A stretch of 37,855 nucleotides of DNA. Origin: Oscillospiraceae bacterium. GTDB taxonomy: Bacteria; Bacillota; Clostridia; Oscillospirales; Oscillospiraceae. The notes under the pieces are model-generated. The model was not told the DNA's origin, did not search any database, and saw nothing but the letters and a program-made list of their open reading frames with translations. The stretch spans positions 1 through 37,855 of the forward strand of contig SVKY01000020.1 in the NCBI GenBank assembly GCA_015068235.1, in the 5' to 3' direction. Within the stretch, counting starts at the first letter, position 1. Each line of letters begins with the position of its first letter. Below, in pieces: positions 1 through 11,497 of this stretch. A program made the position numbers and the translations under genes.

Positions 1-3000
1 CGCAGGTAAAGGTCTTTACGCCCTCAGCGGTGCAGGTTGGTGCCGTTGTGACAACACCTTGATCATAAGTGTGACCGGTCGCAGGAACAACGGTCTGTGC
101 AACGAGAATTTCGCTACAAACGGAGCAGTGCTCACCTTCTGTCAAGCCTGTTTCGGTGCAAGTCGGGGCAACTGCGCTATCAATGACTTCATTATGACCT
201 ATCGCTGCAATCGTTTCTGTCTTGGTTGCTGCACAATTGGCGCAAGTATAGGTCGTTACGCCGTCTGCGGTACATGTTGCCTCTGTGGTCACTTTGCCGC
301 TGTCCCAAGCGTGCGTTGCTGTTTTGCTATATCCGCAAGCACAGCTAGCGATGTGATCGCTTGCATCGGAGTTTTCATAAGTATAGGTATGCTTTTCTGC
401 TGTGAACTGTGCGGTGATGGTTGTATCTGCGGTAATATTCGTCAATGCCTTGTCCCAACCGCTGAAGGTGTAATGGTTGGTTTCATCACTGCTCTTTGTT
501 GGGGTTGCAGCGCTGTAGGTCGCATTTTCGCCCTCGTTGACGCCCTGCGTTGCAAGTGTATTTCCATCCGCATCGACAAACGTAACGGTATAAAGCGGCG
601 TGGGCAGATCCTCCTTCGTGCCGATGTAGATATAATCGATCGTCAGCTTGCCCGGGTTGCTGTTCGGGTCGCTCTCGATGCCGCCGAAGTAGAAGCGGAA
701 GCCCGTTGCTTTGTCGCAGGTACGGAACGCTTCGCTGAGTTCAGCCGTTATGGTGATATACACGCCATCGGACAAATGCTCGGTACCCACAATCGCATCT
801 TTGGTCAACAGACGAGTGCGGCTCGTGCTTCCCTCAGTAAAGAAGCCCGGATTCAAATAAGGATTCTTGAGATCACCATTTTGCGATCCCTGAACAAAAT
901 TCTCCATCTTGAAACGAATCTGATAGAACTCTGCCATCTCAGGGACGAATGTCATCGGTATTCTCGTGTCCACATAAACCTCAGGCCACAGCTCCTCAGA
1001 GAGCTCTGCGATCGCCGTCAGTGAGAGCGCACCGGTTTCATTGTCGATCTCAATGCCTTGTACCTTCGTGGCAGAGACCTTCCATTTCAAACTCTCAGCA
1101 TCGTCAAAGTTGCTAAAGCCGTAGGTCAAATTATTGTAACGGGAAATATCGTCTGCATCATTGGTAAAATCAAAGAACAGATTTTTATGCAGCGTCGCAA
1201 GAACTTCCGTATACGACTCGCCACAACCGTTTTCGCAGGTGAAGGTTTTTACGCCATCTGCGTACAGTGTCGGCATGATCGTGATTTCTCCGGAATCATA
1301 GCTGTGTCCTGTCGTTGCGATCGTCTCTGTTTTGCTTTCAGCACAGACAGTGCAGGTATAGAACATGCTTCCTGTCTGCGTACAAGTCGGCGTTGAGGTT
1401 TGAACGCCTGCATCCCAGCTATGCGCCTGCGTGGTGTAGTCAGCGCAGCGTGCACAGGTCGTCGTGTGCGTTTCAGCACCGTCGGAGGCTGTTGCATAGT
1501 CATGGAAGCAAAGCTTTCCGCTCTGCCATGCAAGCACGGGATAGCCCTGATTGATATTTGCAGCATCATCGTCAAAGGCATCTCCCAAAACAGCGGCATA
1601 GCCCTTGAGGGTATGCGATGCGACCTGCATAGAACCGTTGTTGATCAGCCCACTCTTCACACGCACAAGATCGACCGTTCCAACGCTATAACAGTTTTGG
1701 ATGCTGCTATCGTTGATCGCTGAGTTGACCGAGCCGATAAGACCGTAAATATTGCCGACATTATAGCAATTGTTGACCAAACAATTTGTTGCGCCGCTGG
1801 AAAAATATCCGATCAAGCCGCCTGTTGTGGTCGTTCTGCTCTTGGCTGTAACGCTTCCCATATTATAGCAGTTTTCGACCACGCAATTCTTACTGTTGAG
1901 CATTCCGATCAAGCCGCCGGAATTGGTGGGGGCGTAAACGGTTGCTTTGCTGTAGCAGCTGCTCACGGTGCTGTTGTTGCCGACCATTCCGGCAATCGCA
2001 CCTGCGCGGAGGCTTCCGATGACAACGCCGCTTTCAATGCCGAGATTTTTGATCGTTGCGGCGTTGATCCTGCCAAAGAGTCCTACCTGTCCATCCTTCT
2101 CGTTGGCATACAGATTCCGAACCGTGTAGCCTCTGCCATCGAAGCTACCTCTAAACTCATAGCTATTCGTTCCGTCATAGCCACCGATCGGAAGCCACGC
2201 CTTATTTTCCAAATCGATATCCGTGCGCAGTTCGACCTGCTTGCCTGTGAAGGTAGTTCCCTTTCGGACCATGTAAGACAGCAATCGCAGATCATCGGCG
2301 CAGGTGATTTGATAAACACCGTCTTTTTGCTGCAAAGTCGTTGAACGACCTGCATTTTCCCAGGCAAGCACAGGGAACATTCTGTTTTGCACAAAACGAT
2401 CCTCTGCAAAGGCATCGCCCAACACGCTTGCATAGGTGCGCAGCGCCGTTGCGGTTTCCTGCAAGCAATTGGTAATGATTAGAGAGTTTGCCGTCCCGAC
2501 CAATGCAACAGAGTCAATGGTGTGGCAATTGCTGATCTCGGCAGTCGTAACGGCAGCATTTGACGTGCCGATGATACCGCTGCTGCCCGTGGCGCTGTTA
2601 TAGCAATTGACGATCTGCGTATCCTTCGTATCGCTGGCAAGATAGCCGACAATGCCGCCCATTGCGCCGCTGCCATAAATATCACCTGCATTGTAGCAAT
2701 TTTGAATTATACAGCCGGAAGCGCCTATCATGCCGACAATACCACCTGTGGAAGTCTTGCCGGAGAGCGTGATGCGGTTGTAGCAGTTAGAAACGATGCT
2801 ATTGTCTCGAATGCTGCCGGCAATGCCGCCAACCTTCTCCGTGCCAAGGATCATACCGTTTTCGATACCCAGATTTTGAATCACGGCTTTTTTTGCAAAG
2901 CCAAAGAAACCAACATACAAATTGCCCGTGCTGACGATCAAATTGCGGATCACATGCCCGTTACCGTCAAAAGTTCCGCAGAAAACCGTATTGCAGGCGC

Positions 3001-6000
3001 TCTCTGCATTGATGTTGCCGCCGATGGGGATCCATTCCTCGTTCATCAGGTCGATGTCCGCACAAAGGCGTACAGTTTTTCCCGAAAAATTATTTTTGCC
3101 GACATTGACCATATACGCAAAGCTGCGCAGCTGGTGTGCAGTGTAAATATTGTAGATGCCATCGCTGTCTTTCGTCAGAGCCGTCGGCTCCTGTCCGACA
3201 TAAAGCGAGCGGATTAAAATCGGATAGCCACCGTTTTTTGCAATCGTGGTGTCATTGCCGTAGCCCGTGCCCAAGGTTGCCGCGCTCGCCTTTAGTTCCT
3301 CCGCGGTAAGCGTAGAGCAGCTTGTCAAGCTATAGCCTTCGGTGCCCAAAACAAGCTCCGTTCCTTCGAGCGCATAGCAGTTTGTGAAGCTGATGCCGCT
3401 TGCATCGGCGCTCACTGTTGCGACAAGCGCACCGACGGAAGTGCCTGTGATTGCGCCTGCATGGTAGCAGTTTGTAACGCTTGAGCCGGAGGAGCTCGAA
3501 GAGAACCATCCGATCAAGCCGCCTGCGATCAGTTCTGCACTTACAGCAGCATTATTATAGCAATTGTTCATCGCCAAAGCATCCGCCATGCCGATCAAGC
3601 CGCCGGTGTGGCTTGCGCCGCTGATTGCCGCTTTATTATAACAATTTTCGACCGTTCCTGCGCAGTAGCCTGCCAAGCCGGCAACCTTTTTCTTGCCGAT
3701 CACCTGACCGCTTTGGATTCCCAAATTTCGTATCGTTCCCTGCACGGCGCCAAAGAAGCCGACAAAAAAGCGATCTGCCGAGACATTGAGGTTCTTGATC
3801 GTGTAGCCTTGTCCATCAAAGGTTCCTTTGAAGATCTTTCCCTTGCTCTCGTTGTCTTCGGTATTGCCGCCGATGGGCACCCACTGTCTGGAATCTAAGT
3901 CGATATTGTTGGCAAGCGTTACGGTTTTGCCGCTAAAACTGGAAGCGCCGCTGTTCACCTTGTAAGCAAGCAAACGCAGCTGTGCGGGAGTTGTAAGCAC
4001 AAGGTCGCTCGGAAGCACCGTGTCACACTGCCATGCAAAAACAGGATATCCGTCATTTTCCCAGTTGCAGTCATAAATAAAGCTGCTTCCCAAATTGACC
4101 GCTGCTGCGACCAATTGCTCAGGGGTAAGCTGCTTGTTTGCGCTGTAGCTTTCCAATTCCGCAACGTCCGTCACCGCCGTGCCCTTGATCGGGTCGGTGG
4201 CATAGCAATTCGTGACGGTGATGCTGTTGACAAGCAGCGTTTCCGCCGTTGTGTTATAAAAGCCGATCAAGCCGGTATAGCCGTCCTTGCCCGTCAATTC
4301 GCCGATATGATAGCAATTGCTTACACTAAGTGTGGCAGCGCTGGAAATATATCCGACGATACCGCCGGAGATATTTCCGGCAGATTCGATGGAAGCATTG
4401 TTGTAGCAATTGGAGATATTGCTCGTTCCACCCAACTGACCGACCAAGCCACTGACATTGCCGCCCGAAGAGATGACCTTCGCCCGATTGAAGCAATTGT
4501 CCAGTGTGACAGAGCTTGCCAAGCCCATAAATGCGGCAGACTTTTCACCGCAAAATACGATGCCGCTTTCGATGCCGAAATTCTTGACCGTTGCGCCGCT
4601 GGTTCTTCCGAAGAAGCCTGCATAAATGGTGCTCGGTTCGTAGATGAACAGATTTTTCACCACATGATTTCCACCGTCAAACGTGCCTCGGAAGCTGCGG
4701 TTCGTGCCACTGCCACCGATGGGAACAAAGGTACGTCCCTTAAGATCGATGTCGTTCATGAGCTTTACAGTCTTGCCGTAGAAGGTCGTGCCATTGTTCA
4801 CCATTTCGGCAAACAGCATAAGCTGCTCTGCATCATAGATCTCATAAACGCCGCGTTCATTCGCCTTCAAGCTTGCCGACGGCTCATAAGTATTGAGCAA
4901 AGTATCAAATTCCGAAATCGTTGCCGAAGGTAGCTCCTTATTTCGGTCGCTGTCCTGAAGGATCGGCGTGAATACGACGCAAATCGTCGTGGAGGCTGTG
5001 TTTGTTAAATGGATGACCAGCTTTCGGTAGCCATCTCTGGCATTTTCACCCTCGGGCTGCGGAGACGTGCTGAGCGGCTGCGCATCCATCGTGGTAAATA
5101 CCGCGTCGGCAGGAGATGCGATCTGCGCCAAAAGCGTTTTGCCGTTAAGCGTCAGCTCTGCGCTCTTTCCGTCTGAGGAAACGGCAATCTCCGCCTGCGT
5201 ATGGGCAAACCAATAGAACTCAGATGCCACCGAGCAGGTAACCTCATCTTGCAGCAGCACTCTGCTTCGTTCATCAAACAAAAGCATACTGCGCTTGATA
5301 TCGCTCACGCCGTAGTTGTCATAAGCATCGAGCATGTCAACGATCGCGTAGCCTCCGTCGTACGCACTTTCATATCCAACGATCTGACATTTGGCATTAA
5401 ATGCCTGTCCGCCGGTCGTATCCGGGTTGATGACCAGTGTATTTTGTCCCTCTGCTCTCTTGCGGTAGTAGGTCCAGCGCAGACTATCTTCCAATCGGCT
5501 GGCATAGCCCGGCAGATTATAATTATCCGAACCCATTTCCGTCAGCCACCGCTCACCCATTGCCTCCAAAACAAAGGTGCCTACGTCCAAGTCGGTATGG
5601 CTGTTATTGTTCTTGCCGGATTTGATCGCCGCATAGATCTGCCCTGCGTCGCCTGCAAAGCCACGGAAGGAGGCAATGCTTTCATACTCATCGCTGTACA
5701 AAAAATGGTCAAGCTGACGGTCATCCAGGGTATATCCGGCGACCAGCTCCGGATCGTACCAAAGCATCGACAGATATTCATCATACATGACGCTCGTGGT
5801 CTGAAGCGAACGCTGATAAACCGACAGCTCAGGCATAGCAAAGCGTTTGGCATACCAGTGAAGCAATGCGCCATCCATGACAGAGGAATTTCCGTCACCA
5901 AAATTAAACGTGTTCGAATTGCCGTTGATCGCCAAAAGATACCGACCGGATTCACGCACTCCCTCCATATCGGACAAGCCAAAATCTGTCCCCAAAACAC

Positions 6001-6835
6001 TTTGTAGCGTTTCAAACAAAATCACCATAAAGCCGGCGCCAAGCTGATAATAGCTGGGGCCTTCCTCATAAGAGCCTAACGGCGTCAGTGTTGCAACAGC
6101 ATTTTGCACGTTCGTAACAGCCTTTGATAAAATGAAGCTGCACTCCGTCGGATAGCTCTCATAAATTGCGCAGGCGGCAATGGACAGACCTGCATTGCAC
6201 CAAGGATTCCAGTTGCTGTTTGTGCGCAAATAGGTGCTGCTTGTCTGATCCTGTTCAATGGCAACAGCGTGATTGTAAAGACCTTCCCTCACCTTTGTCC
6301 GCTGTGCCTCCGTCATGAAATCATACAGCCAGTCATAGCCGATACCGACACCGTATGCCATCTGTCCAACATCCAAAAAATGAGCAGGATGCCAATCCGG
6401 GAATGCACAAACCGCAAGCATTTCTTCCACAGCACGCTGCGCAAAACGGCGTTCACCGCTGATCTGATAGACAAACGCCATCCACGTGATGCGATAGCTT
6501 GCCTTTCTCGAAACGCTGAGCATACGAACCCCATCGGGGATCTCATAGACGCACACCGGTTCTGTCAGCTGCGAGACGCAATAATCATAAATTCTCGCAT
6601 ACCAGACCCTCATATAATCGTCAGTCTGCAACAGCTTGCGAACACGGGCAAAATCGTCCTGATTTGCCAAAATTCTCGGATGCTGTCCCTCAGAACGAGC
6701 GCGGAAGAGCGCATCGATCTCGCTCACGGTCGCTTCGGGCACAGCCGCCGCATGGACCGTCGGCAGTGCGACCTGCGGCAAAAAAGATGCGAAGATCGCA
6801 ATGACCAAAAGTGCGGATAGTAGCTTTTTCAGCAT
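1..6835 (-). CDS. Giant secreted heparinase II/III-like lyase with GLUG repeats (3'-partial)
   Basis: The frame is open from an ATG at 6835 through the left edge, so at least 2278 residues are present and the C-terminus is outside the window. Residues 1-29 form a signal peptide (two Lys, hydrophobic core, VHAAA end). Residues about 35-640 resemble the heparinase II/III fold: a helical toroid with an NSNWN motif near 207, a Tyr-rich [10 protein letters not shown] near 258, then a beta region with the [13 protein letters not shown] motif near 412 (candidate catalytic Asn, Tyr and His). Residues about 655-1765 are four modules of about 280 residues, each starting with a segment like [19 protein letters not shown] and containing GLUG-type GGLIG...NCYN strands. 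Then come Cys-rich repeats (PTCTxxG, CxxC), an all-beta segment (about 1882-2078), an InlB-type repeat (about 2080-2145) and more Cys-rich repeats. Likely an exported polysaccharide lyase; substrate unknown. The RBS is GAGGTGAT. Confidence 0.85.
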   Translation of the reverse strand, partial: MLKKLLSALLVIAIFASFLPQVALPTVHAAAVPEATVSEIDALFRARSEGQHPRILANQDDFARVRKLLQTDDYMRVWYARIYDYCVSQLTEPVCVYEIPDGVRMLSVSRKASYRITWMAFVYQISGERRFAQRAVEEMLAVCAFPDWHPAHFLDVGQMAYGVGIGYDWLYDFMTEAQRTKVREGLYNHAVAIEQDQTSSTYLRTNSNWNPWCNAGLSIAACAIYESYPTECSFILSKAVTNVQNAVATLTPLGSYEEGPSYYQLGAGFMVILFETLQSVLGTDFGLSDMEGVRESGRYLLAINGNSNTFNFGDGNSSVMDGALLHWYAKRFAMPELSVYQRSLQTTSVMYDEYLSMLWYDPELVAGYTLDDRQLDHFLYSDEYESIASFRGFAGDAGQIYAAIKSGKNNNSHTDLDVGTFVLEAMGERWLTEMGSDNYNLPGYASRLEDSLRWTYYRKRAEGQNTLVINPDTTGGQAFNAKCQIVGYESAYDGGYAIVDMLDAYDNYGVSDIKRSMLLFDERSRVLLQDEVTCSVASEFYWFAHTQAEIAVSSDGKSAELTLNGKTLLAQIASPADAVFTTMDAQPLSTSPQPEGENARDGYRKLVIHLTNTASTTICVVFTPILQDSDRNKELPSATISEFDTLLNTYEPSASLKANERGVYEIYDAEQLMLFAEMVNNGTTFYGKTVKLMNDIDLKGRTFVPIGGSGTNRSFRGTFDGGNHVVKNLFIYEPSTIYAGFFGRTSGATVKNFGIESGIVFCGEKSAAFMGLASSVTLDNCFNRAKVISSGGNVSGLVGQLGGTSNISNCYNNASIESAGNISGGIVGYISSAATLSVSNCYHIGELTGKDGYTGLIGFYNTTAETLLVNSITVTNCYATDPIKGTAVTDVAELESYSANKQLTPEQLVAAAVNLGSSFIYDCNWENDGYPVFAWQCDTVLPSDLVLTTPAQLRLLAYKVNSGASSFSGKTVTLANNIDLDSRQWVPIGGNTEDNESKGKIFKGTFDGQGYTIKNLNVSADRFFVGFFGAVQGTIRNLGIQSGQVIGKKKVAGLAGYCAGTVENCYNKAAISGASHTGGLIGMADALAMNNCYNNAAVSAELIAGGLIGWFSSSSSGSSVTNCYHAGAITGTSVGALVATVSADASGISFTNCYALEGTELVLGTEGYSLTSCSTLTAEELKASAATLGTGYGNDTTIAKNGGYPILIRSLYVGQEPTALTKDSDGIYNIYTAHQLRSFAYMVNVGKNNFSGKTVRLCADIDLMNEEWIPIGGNINAESACNTVFCGTFDGNGHVIRNLIVSTGNLYVGFFGFAKKAVIQNLGIENGMILGTEKVGGIAGSIRDNSIVSNCYNRITLSGKTSTGGIVGMIGASGCIIQNCYNAGDIYGSGAMGGIVGYLASDTKDTQIVNCYNSATGSSGIIGTSNAAVTTAEISNCHTIDSVALVGTANSLIITNCLQETATALRTYASVLGDAFAEDRFVQNRMFPVLAWENAGRSTTLQQKDGVYQITCADDLRLLSYMVRKGTTFTGKQVELRTDIDLENKAWLPIGGYDGTNSYEFRGSFDGRGYTVRNLYANEKDGQVGLFGRINAATIKNLGIESGVVIGSLRAGAIAGMVGNNSTVSSCYSKATVYAPTNSGGLIGMLNSKNCVVENCYNMGSVTAKSRTTTTGGLIGYFSSGATNCLVNNCYNVGNIYGLIGSVNSAINDSSIQNCYSVGTVDLVRVKSGLINNGSMQVASHTLKGYAAVLGDAFDDDAANINQGYPVLAWQSGKLCFHDYATASDGAETHTTTCARCADYTTQAHSWDAGVQTSTPTCTQTGSMFYTCTVCAESKTETIATTGHSYDSGEITIMPTLYADGVKTFTCENGCGESYTEVLATLHKNLFFDFTNDADDISRYNNLTYGFSNFDDAESLKWKVSATKVQGIEIDNETGALSLTAIAELSEELWPEVYVDTRIPMTFVPEMAEFYQIRFKMENFVQGSQNGDLKNPYLNPGFFTEGSTSRTRLLTKDAIVGTEHLSDGVYITITAELSEAFRTCDKATGFRFYFGGIESDPNSNPGKLTIDYIYIGTKEDLPTPLYTVTFVDADGNTLATQGVNEGENATYSAATPTKSSDETNHYTFSGWDKALTNITADTTITAQFTAEKHTYTYENSDASDHIASCACGYSKTATHAWDSGKVTTEATCTADGVTTYTCANCAATKTETIAAIGHNEVIDSAVAPTCTETGLTEGEHCSVCSEILVAQTVVPATGHTYDQGVVTTAPTCTAEGVKTFTC

Positions 6836-6915
6836 ATCGATCACCTCAGTTTGGAATACCGATTTTTGATGCAATTCCACGATCGATGCTTATTTAGTAT
6901 TCACAGGATATATCC

Positions 6916-6944
6916 ATTATAAAGGGAATGGCATATTGCGTCAA
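6916..6944 (-). promoter_or_regulatory. Sigma-A-type promoter of the lyase/GLUG gene
   Basis: On the minus strand TTGACG (6944-6939) and TATAAT (6921-6916) are separated by 17 bases, about 80 bases upstream of the ATG at 6835. This suggests the gene is transcribed independently of the SLH protein gene upstream, which ends in a terminator. Confidence 0.75.
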
Positions 6945-6967
6945 TCCCCTATCGTTCGGTTATGCAG

Positions 6968-7012
6968 AAAAATATCTGCTGCAAGACTTTCGCCTTGCAG
7001 CAGATATTTTTT
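6968..7012 (-). terminator. Intrinsic terminator of the SLH/LRR protein gene
   Basis: A long perfect stem (6970-6985 pairing with 6994-7009) has an 8-base loop and is flanked by A and T runs. It lies just past the stop codon at 7018. It could work in both directions, but no plus-strand gene precedes it. Confidence 0.85.
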
Positions 7013-7017
7013 ATGAT

Positions 7018-10000
7018 TTATGCAATTGCTCTGTAGAGGAAGGTCACGATCTGACCTCTTGTGCAGCTATCGTTCGGAGCAAACTTACCGCCGCCGACAC
7101 CCTGCGTGACGTTATTCTCAACTGCCCAAAGGACAGCCTTGCAATAATAGTCGCTCGTCTTAACGTCAGAGAACGGATTGTTCGTGCTTGCAGGCGCAGG
7201 CTCACCCTGGCTTCTCCACAAGAAGGTTGCGACCTGACCACGGGTGCAAGTTGCATTCGGTCCGAAGGTCGTGGCACTAAGACCTGTGGTAATGCCGTTT
7301 TCTACTGCCCAAAGGACAGCCTTGTAGTAATACTCAGAGGACTTCACATCCGTGAAAGGATTGTCGGTTTTGGTCGGCTCGGGAGATCCGCAAGCTCTCC
7401 AAAGGAAGGTCACGATCTGACCACGAGTACACGGTGCATTCGGAGCAAAGCTCGTTGCGCTCATGCCGTTCGTGATTCCCTTGCCAACTGCCCACAAAAC
7501 GGGAGTTGCAAAATAGTCACTCTCCTTGACATCCGTAAACGGATTCTCGGTCGGAATCTCAGGCTCAGAAGGCTCAGAAGGTTCTTCACTCGGTTCAGAG
7601 GGTTCCTCGCTCGGCTCAGTCGGAGGAACATAATTTGGATCCTCCGCGCCGCAGCTTTCGCAAACACCGCCGTCATAGTTGTGTGCCAGCTTTGCAACTG
7701 CTCTTTCCTCGAACGCATCGCAAGCGGAGCAATCTCTGCGTTCCTTGCCGCTGTTCGTGCAGGTCGGGGCAGTCACTGTTTTCCATTCTTCAAAGCTATG
7801 TCCCAATGCCGCAGTTTCGTCATCGACATAGCTATCGCCGCAGTGGCAGGTGAAGGTCGTATATCCGCCTTCCGTGCAGGTCGGCATAGTAATTGCCTCG
7901 GTGTAGGAATGACCGAGCGCCTCCAAAGCTCTTTCTTCATAGGCATCGCAACGTGTGCAGTCACGGCGTTCCACCCCTTCTACGGTGCAGGTCGGTACGG
8001 TCGTAGTCTTCCACTGCTCAAAATCGTGACCCAAAGCATCGGTATCGTCACCGATATAGGTCTTTCCGCACTTGCCGCAAAGGAAGGTGCTGAAGCCTGC
8101 TTCCGTGCAGGTCGGAACGGTCACGGTTGCGGTGTATTCATGCTCGCACAAGGGGCGGAATTCATAGCCAAATTTCTCTGCATACGCCTGTGCGGTAGAG
8201 TCGGCATAGCCATAAATCACTGTCGTTGCAGGAGCACCAAGGGTGTTTTCTCCGCCGAAGTCTACGTAATCGTAAATCTCACATTCACGATTCGGAATCT
8301 CAATGCTTGTCAAACCGCTGAGTGCGAAAGCATGTCTGTCGATATAGGCTGTCGCCTCGGGCAATGCAACATCAGTCAATGCCGTGCACATACCAAACGC
8401 CTGTTCTTGAATCTCCTGAACGCCGTCACCGAAATCCACACGCTCGAGGCTTTCACAGCCAAGGAACGCGTTATTCTCAATGGTGGCAACGCTGTCGGGA
8501 ATTGCGAGCTTCTTCAAGTTGATACAGTTTTCAAATGCCAAAGAGCCGATATTCAGCAAGCCCTCAGGCAGAGAGATCTCGGTAATATATTTCTTGCTAC
8601 TCTCCCACGGAGCTGCGCAGGAGAAGGAATACATCCAACCGTCGCCCTCGATGATCAGCTTGCCGTCTCTTTCGTTGATGGTGTAAGTCAGGTTATCGCC
8701 GCACATACCGTGCCAAATGATGCTGCCTGTTCCACAGATCGTGCAGGCTCCGTCTTCAAAGCTGTGTTCAGAGAAGTTGTAGCCATATTTCTCTGCAACA
8801 GCCTGCACCTTTGAATCGCCGTCACTATGCAGCGTTACGCCCTCGGGGAATCCCGGTGCCTCCTCCCAGTATTGATAGAAGTTACACGTCGGATTCAAAA
8901 CTGCCAAGATCTCAAGCGATTTTGAGGTTGCAAATGCGTTCGGTACAATGTAGCCCACGTCTGCCGGAACGATATAAGTAGAAGGAACTGCGCAGCCGGC
9001 TTGGATCAGCGTCCACTTATCCTTCGAATACAGTGTTCCGTGCGTATCGTTGCAGTAATGCTGATTTGCCGAATCCACATAAATACCCTCGAGGTTGTCA
9101 CAGTGATTAAATGCAGAGTACGAAATAATTTCAACTTTTTCGCCCAGTTCAACCTTGGTCAAGCTGTCGCAATTGTTAAATGCGTCGAAATCGATCCTTA
9201 AAAGCTCCTCGGGGAAATTCAATTCTGTCAAGGAAGTACAGTTTTCAAATGCGTAATAAGCAATGCTCGTAACGCTGTTGGCAATCGTCACCTTCTTGAG
9301 GTCCTCGCTGTCGGAAAATGCGTTAGCGCCGATCGTTCTGACCGCCAAGCCCTCGATCGTCTCCGGGATCTCAACATCCGTAACACTTCCGTCGTAGCCA
9401 TCGATCACAACATCTGCCTTATCATCAACGCTGTAAGACAAATAGCTCGGAACGCCGCAGACACTGCACTTGCCATCGACAAAGTCATGCGCTCCGTCCG
9501 CACGCTTCTGCGCACCTAAGAACATTTCGTCGCAAAGCTTGCAGGAATACAGATCATAGGTGCATTTGCTTACAACGGTGATATCCTCTGCCGTTGCTTC
9601 AAAATGCTTGGTCATGTCCTCCAAATACCAATTATAGTCGCCAATGATAATCTCCTGCCATTGCGTTTCCGTGCCGGCATAGAGTAAGTGCGTCACTCTC
9701 CCACTCGAGAATACACTATCGCCAATCTCCGTAAGGCTTGCCGGAAGGATCACCGTTGTCAGTTCGTAGCAATGATCAAATGCGTTTGCTGCAATATATG
9801 TAACGCCATCGGGAACATTGCAGATTTTAAGTGCATTCGGAGCAAGGAGCAATTCCTTTCCGTCCTTGCTCAAAAGCAGTCCGCCCTCATCAGAGCTGTA
9901 GATGGCATTATTTGCATCAACGCGGAATGCCATCAGCTTCTGGCATCCTACAAAAGCGCCGTCTGCAATGCTCGTAACTGCCTCGGGAATCTCGCACAGT

Positions 10001-11361
10001 GTGCTTGCGCCGGGCAGCGTGATAAGCTCGGTCTTGTCCTTGTTGAACAACACACCGTTTGCGTCGGAGCTAAAATAGGCATTTGCAGGATCGACCGTAA
10101 TTTCCTTCAAGCTCGGGCAATAGGCAAACGCATAGTCGGCAATGCTTTCTACGCCTTTACCGATCATTACGCTCGTCAAGCTGGAGCACCAATAAAACGC
10201 ACAATAAGCGATGCTCTTGACACTGTCCGGAATCGTTACACTCGTCAAGCTGCCACAGGAATAGAACGCAGAATCGCTAATGCTCGTGACACCGTTGCCG
10301 ATCGTCACGCTCGTCAAGCCATTGCAGTCACCAAAGGCATGGTTGCTGATGCTCGTGACACTGTCAGGAATCGTTACGCTCGTCAAGCTGTCGCAGTAAG
10401 AGAACGCACTACCGCCGATGGTCGTTACGCTGTCGGGGATCGTCACGCTCGTCAGGCTGTCACAGAAAGAGAACGCCCCATTGCCGATGTTCGTCACGCT
10501 ATCGGGGATTGTATATGCGCCGGAATAAGCATCGGGACAAACAATTAACGCAGACTTGTCTTTGTTGAATAGAACGCCACATTCATCAGAACTATAGGCT
10601 TCATTCATTTCATCGACCCAAATGCCGGTCAGGCTGGGGCAGTAATAGAACGCATCATTGCCGATGGTCGTTACGCCGTCGCCGATCGTCACGCTCGTCA
10701 GGCTGTCGCAGGAATAGAACGCATAATCGCCGATGGTCGTCACGCCGTCGCCAATCGTTACGCTCGTCAGGCTGGAGCAGGAATAGAACGCATAATCGCC
10801 GATGGTCGTTACGCTGTCGGGAATCGTCACGCTCGTCAGGCTGGAGCAGGAATAGAACGCACCGTAGCCGATGGTCGTTACGCTATCGGGGATCGTCACG
10901 CTCGTCAGGCTGGAGCAGGAATAGAACGCATAACCGCCGATGGTCGTTACGCTGTCGGGAATCGTCACGCTCGTTAGGCTGGAGCAGGAATAGAACGCAT
11001 AACCGCCGATGGTCGTTACGCTGTCGGGAATCGTCACGCTCGTCAGGCTGGAGCAGGAATAGAACGCACCGTAGCCGATGGTCGTTACGCTATCGGGGAT
11101 CGTCACGCTTGTCAGGCTGGAGCAGTATTTGAACGCATAACCGCCGATGTCCGTGACGGCGACACCGTCGATCTTGTCAGGGATATCGGCGCCGGTTACG
11201 GTATCGTCGCAATCGGTGATGGTACCGGTTGCTTTGTCGAAATAGATATTACCGCCCTCGACGGGGTAAGCAATATCCGTTTCGGAATAGGCGCTTGCCA
11301 TCGGAACGATACCGATCAGCAATGCAACGACCAGCAAAAAAGAAATCGCTCGTTTCTTCAT
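7018..11361 (-). CDS. BspA-type leucine-rich-repeat surface protein with three SLH domains
   Basis: This is a complete 1447-aa protein. Residues 1-24 are a signal peptide (KKR, hydrophobic core, ending ASAYS). LRR_5/BspA-type 23-residue repeats with the core CSSLTSVTIPDSVTTIG fill about 45-590, 645-865 and 910-1070, interrupted by small CxxC segments near 600-640 and 875. Cys-rich repeats of the PTCTExG...C..C type occupy about 1077-1225. A Pro/Ser/Glu linker (EPSEEPSEP) at about 1245-1270 leads to three SLH domains (about 1272-1447), each with an FxDV...A..W...GI..G...F.P...CTRGQ pattern. SLH domains in this family bind secondary cell-wall polymers, so the protein is probably anchored on the surface with the LRR part exposed for adhesion. 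The SLH anchor is at the C-terminus. It has its own promoter and terminator. Confidence 0.93.
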   Translation of the reverse strand: MKKRAISFLLVVALLIGIVPMASAYSETDIAYPVEGGNIYFDKATGTITDCDDTVTGADIPDKIDGVAVTDIGGYAFKYCSSLTSVTIPDSVTTIGYGAFYSCSSLTSVTIPDSVTTIGGYAFYSCSSLTSVTIPDSVTTIGGYAFYSCSSLTSVTIPDSVTTIGYGAFYSCSSLTSVTIPDSVTTIGDYAFYSCSSLTSVTIGDGVTTIGDYAFYSCDSLTSVTIGDGVTTIGNDAFYYCPSLTGIWVDEMNEAYSSDECGVLFNKDKSALIVCPDAYSGAYTIPDSVTNIGNGAFSFCDSLTSVTIPDSVTTIGGSAFSYCDSLTSVTIPDSVTSISNHAFGDCNGLTSVTIGNGVTSISDSAFYSCGSLTSVTIPDSVKSIAYCAFYWCSSLTSVMIGKGVESIADYAFAYCPSLKEITVDPANAYFSSDANGVLFNKDKTELITLPGASTLCEIPEAVTSIADGAFVGCQKLMAFRVDANNAIYSSDEGGLLLSKDGKELLLAPNALKICNVPDGVTYIAANAFDHCYELTTVILPASLTEIGDSVFSSGRVTHLLYAGTETQWQEIIIGDYNWYLEDMTKHFEATAEDITVVSKCTYDLYSCKLCDEMFLGAQKRADGAHDFVDGKCSVCGVPSYLSYSVDDKADVVIDGYDGSVTDVEIPETIEGLAVRTIGANAFSDSEDLKKVTIANSVTSIAYYAFENCTSLTELNFPEELLRIDFDAFNNCDSLTKVELGEKVEIISYSAFNHCDNLEGIYVDSANQHYCNDTHGTLYSKDKWTLIQAGCAVPSTYIVPADVGYIVPNAFATSKSLEILAVLNPTCNFYQYWEEAPGFPEGVTLHSDGDSKVQAVAEKYGYNFSEHSFEDGACTICGTGSIIWHGMCGDNLTYTINERDGKLIIEGDGWMYSFSCAAPWESSKKYITEISLPEGLLNIGSLAFENCINLKKLAIPDSVATIENNAFLGCESLERVDFGDGVQEIQEQAFGMCTALTDVALPEATAYIDRHAFALSGLTSIEIPNRECEIYDYVDFGGENTLGAPATTVIYGYADSTAQAYAEKFGYEFRPLCEHEYTATVTVPTCTEAGFSTFLCGKCGKTYIGDDTDALGHDFEQWKTTTVPTCTVEGVERRDCTRCDAYEERALEALGHSYTEAITMPTCTEGGYTTFTCHCGDSYVDDETAALGHSFEEWKTVTAPTCTNSGKERRDCSACDAFEERAVAKLAHNYDGGVCESCGAEDPNYVPPTEPSEEPSEPSEEPSEPSEPEIPTENPFTDVKESDYFATPVLWAVGKGITNGMSATSFAPNAPCTRGQIVTFLWRACGSPEPTKTDNPFTDVKSSEYYYKAVLWAVENGITTGLSATTFGPNATCTRGQVATFLWRSQGEPAPASTNNPFSDVKTSDYYCKAVLWAVENNVTQGVGGGKFAPNDSCTRGQIVTFLYRAIA
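10640..11160 (-). repeat. 69-bp tandem DNA repeats encoding near-identical LRRs
   Basis: About seven and a half units of 69 bp encode 23-residue LRRs. Several neighbouring units are identical or nearly so at DNA level (for example the units around 10823-11110), whereas repeats further into the gene have diverged. This points to recent unit duplication or gene conversion within the coding sequence. Confidence 0.9.
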
Positions 11362-11415
11362 AAAAAATCCTCTCTTTCATTTATTCTAAGACACAAAACC
11401 GCATCTTATAAAGAT

Positions 11416-11444
11416 AGTATAATGATTCTACAACAATTTGTCAA
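11416..11444 (-). promoter_or_regulatory. Sigma-A-type promoter of the SLH/LRR gene
   Basis: TTGACA (11444-11439) and TATACT (11421-11416) lie 17 bases apart on the minus strand. They are about 55 bases upstream of the ATG at 11361, which is preceded by GAGAGGA. Confidence 0.8.
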
Positions 11445-11497
11445 CCATTTTTCCCCATTTTGTACAATTATGTAATACCATTACCCAATTAAAACAA

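Noticed and set aside
59-1024. 321-codon plus-strand frame and similar frames across 1-6800
   Set aside because: They are antisense shadows of the long minus-strand lyase/GLUG gene, which has the signal peptide, RBS, promoter and domains.
6928-8814. 628-codon plus-strand open frame
   Set aside because: It lies antisense to the SLH and Cys-rich part of the SLH/LRR protein, where codon bias keeps the opposite frame open. The translation shows no domain and there is no RBS.
10640-11160. Regular repeats as a possible CRISPR array
   Set aside because: The 69-bp units are in frame in the LRR gene, encode 23-residue repeats and have no unique spacers; no cas genes are present.
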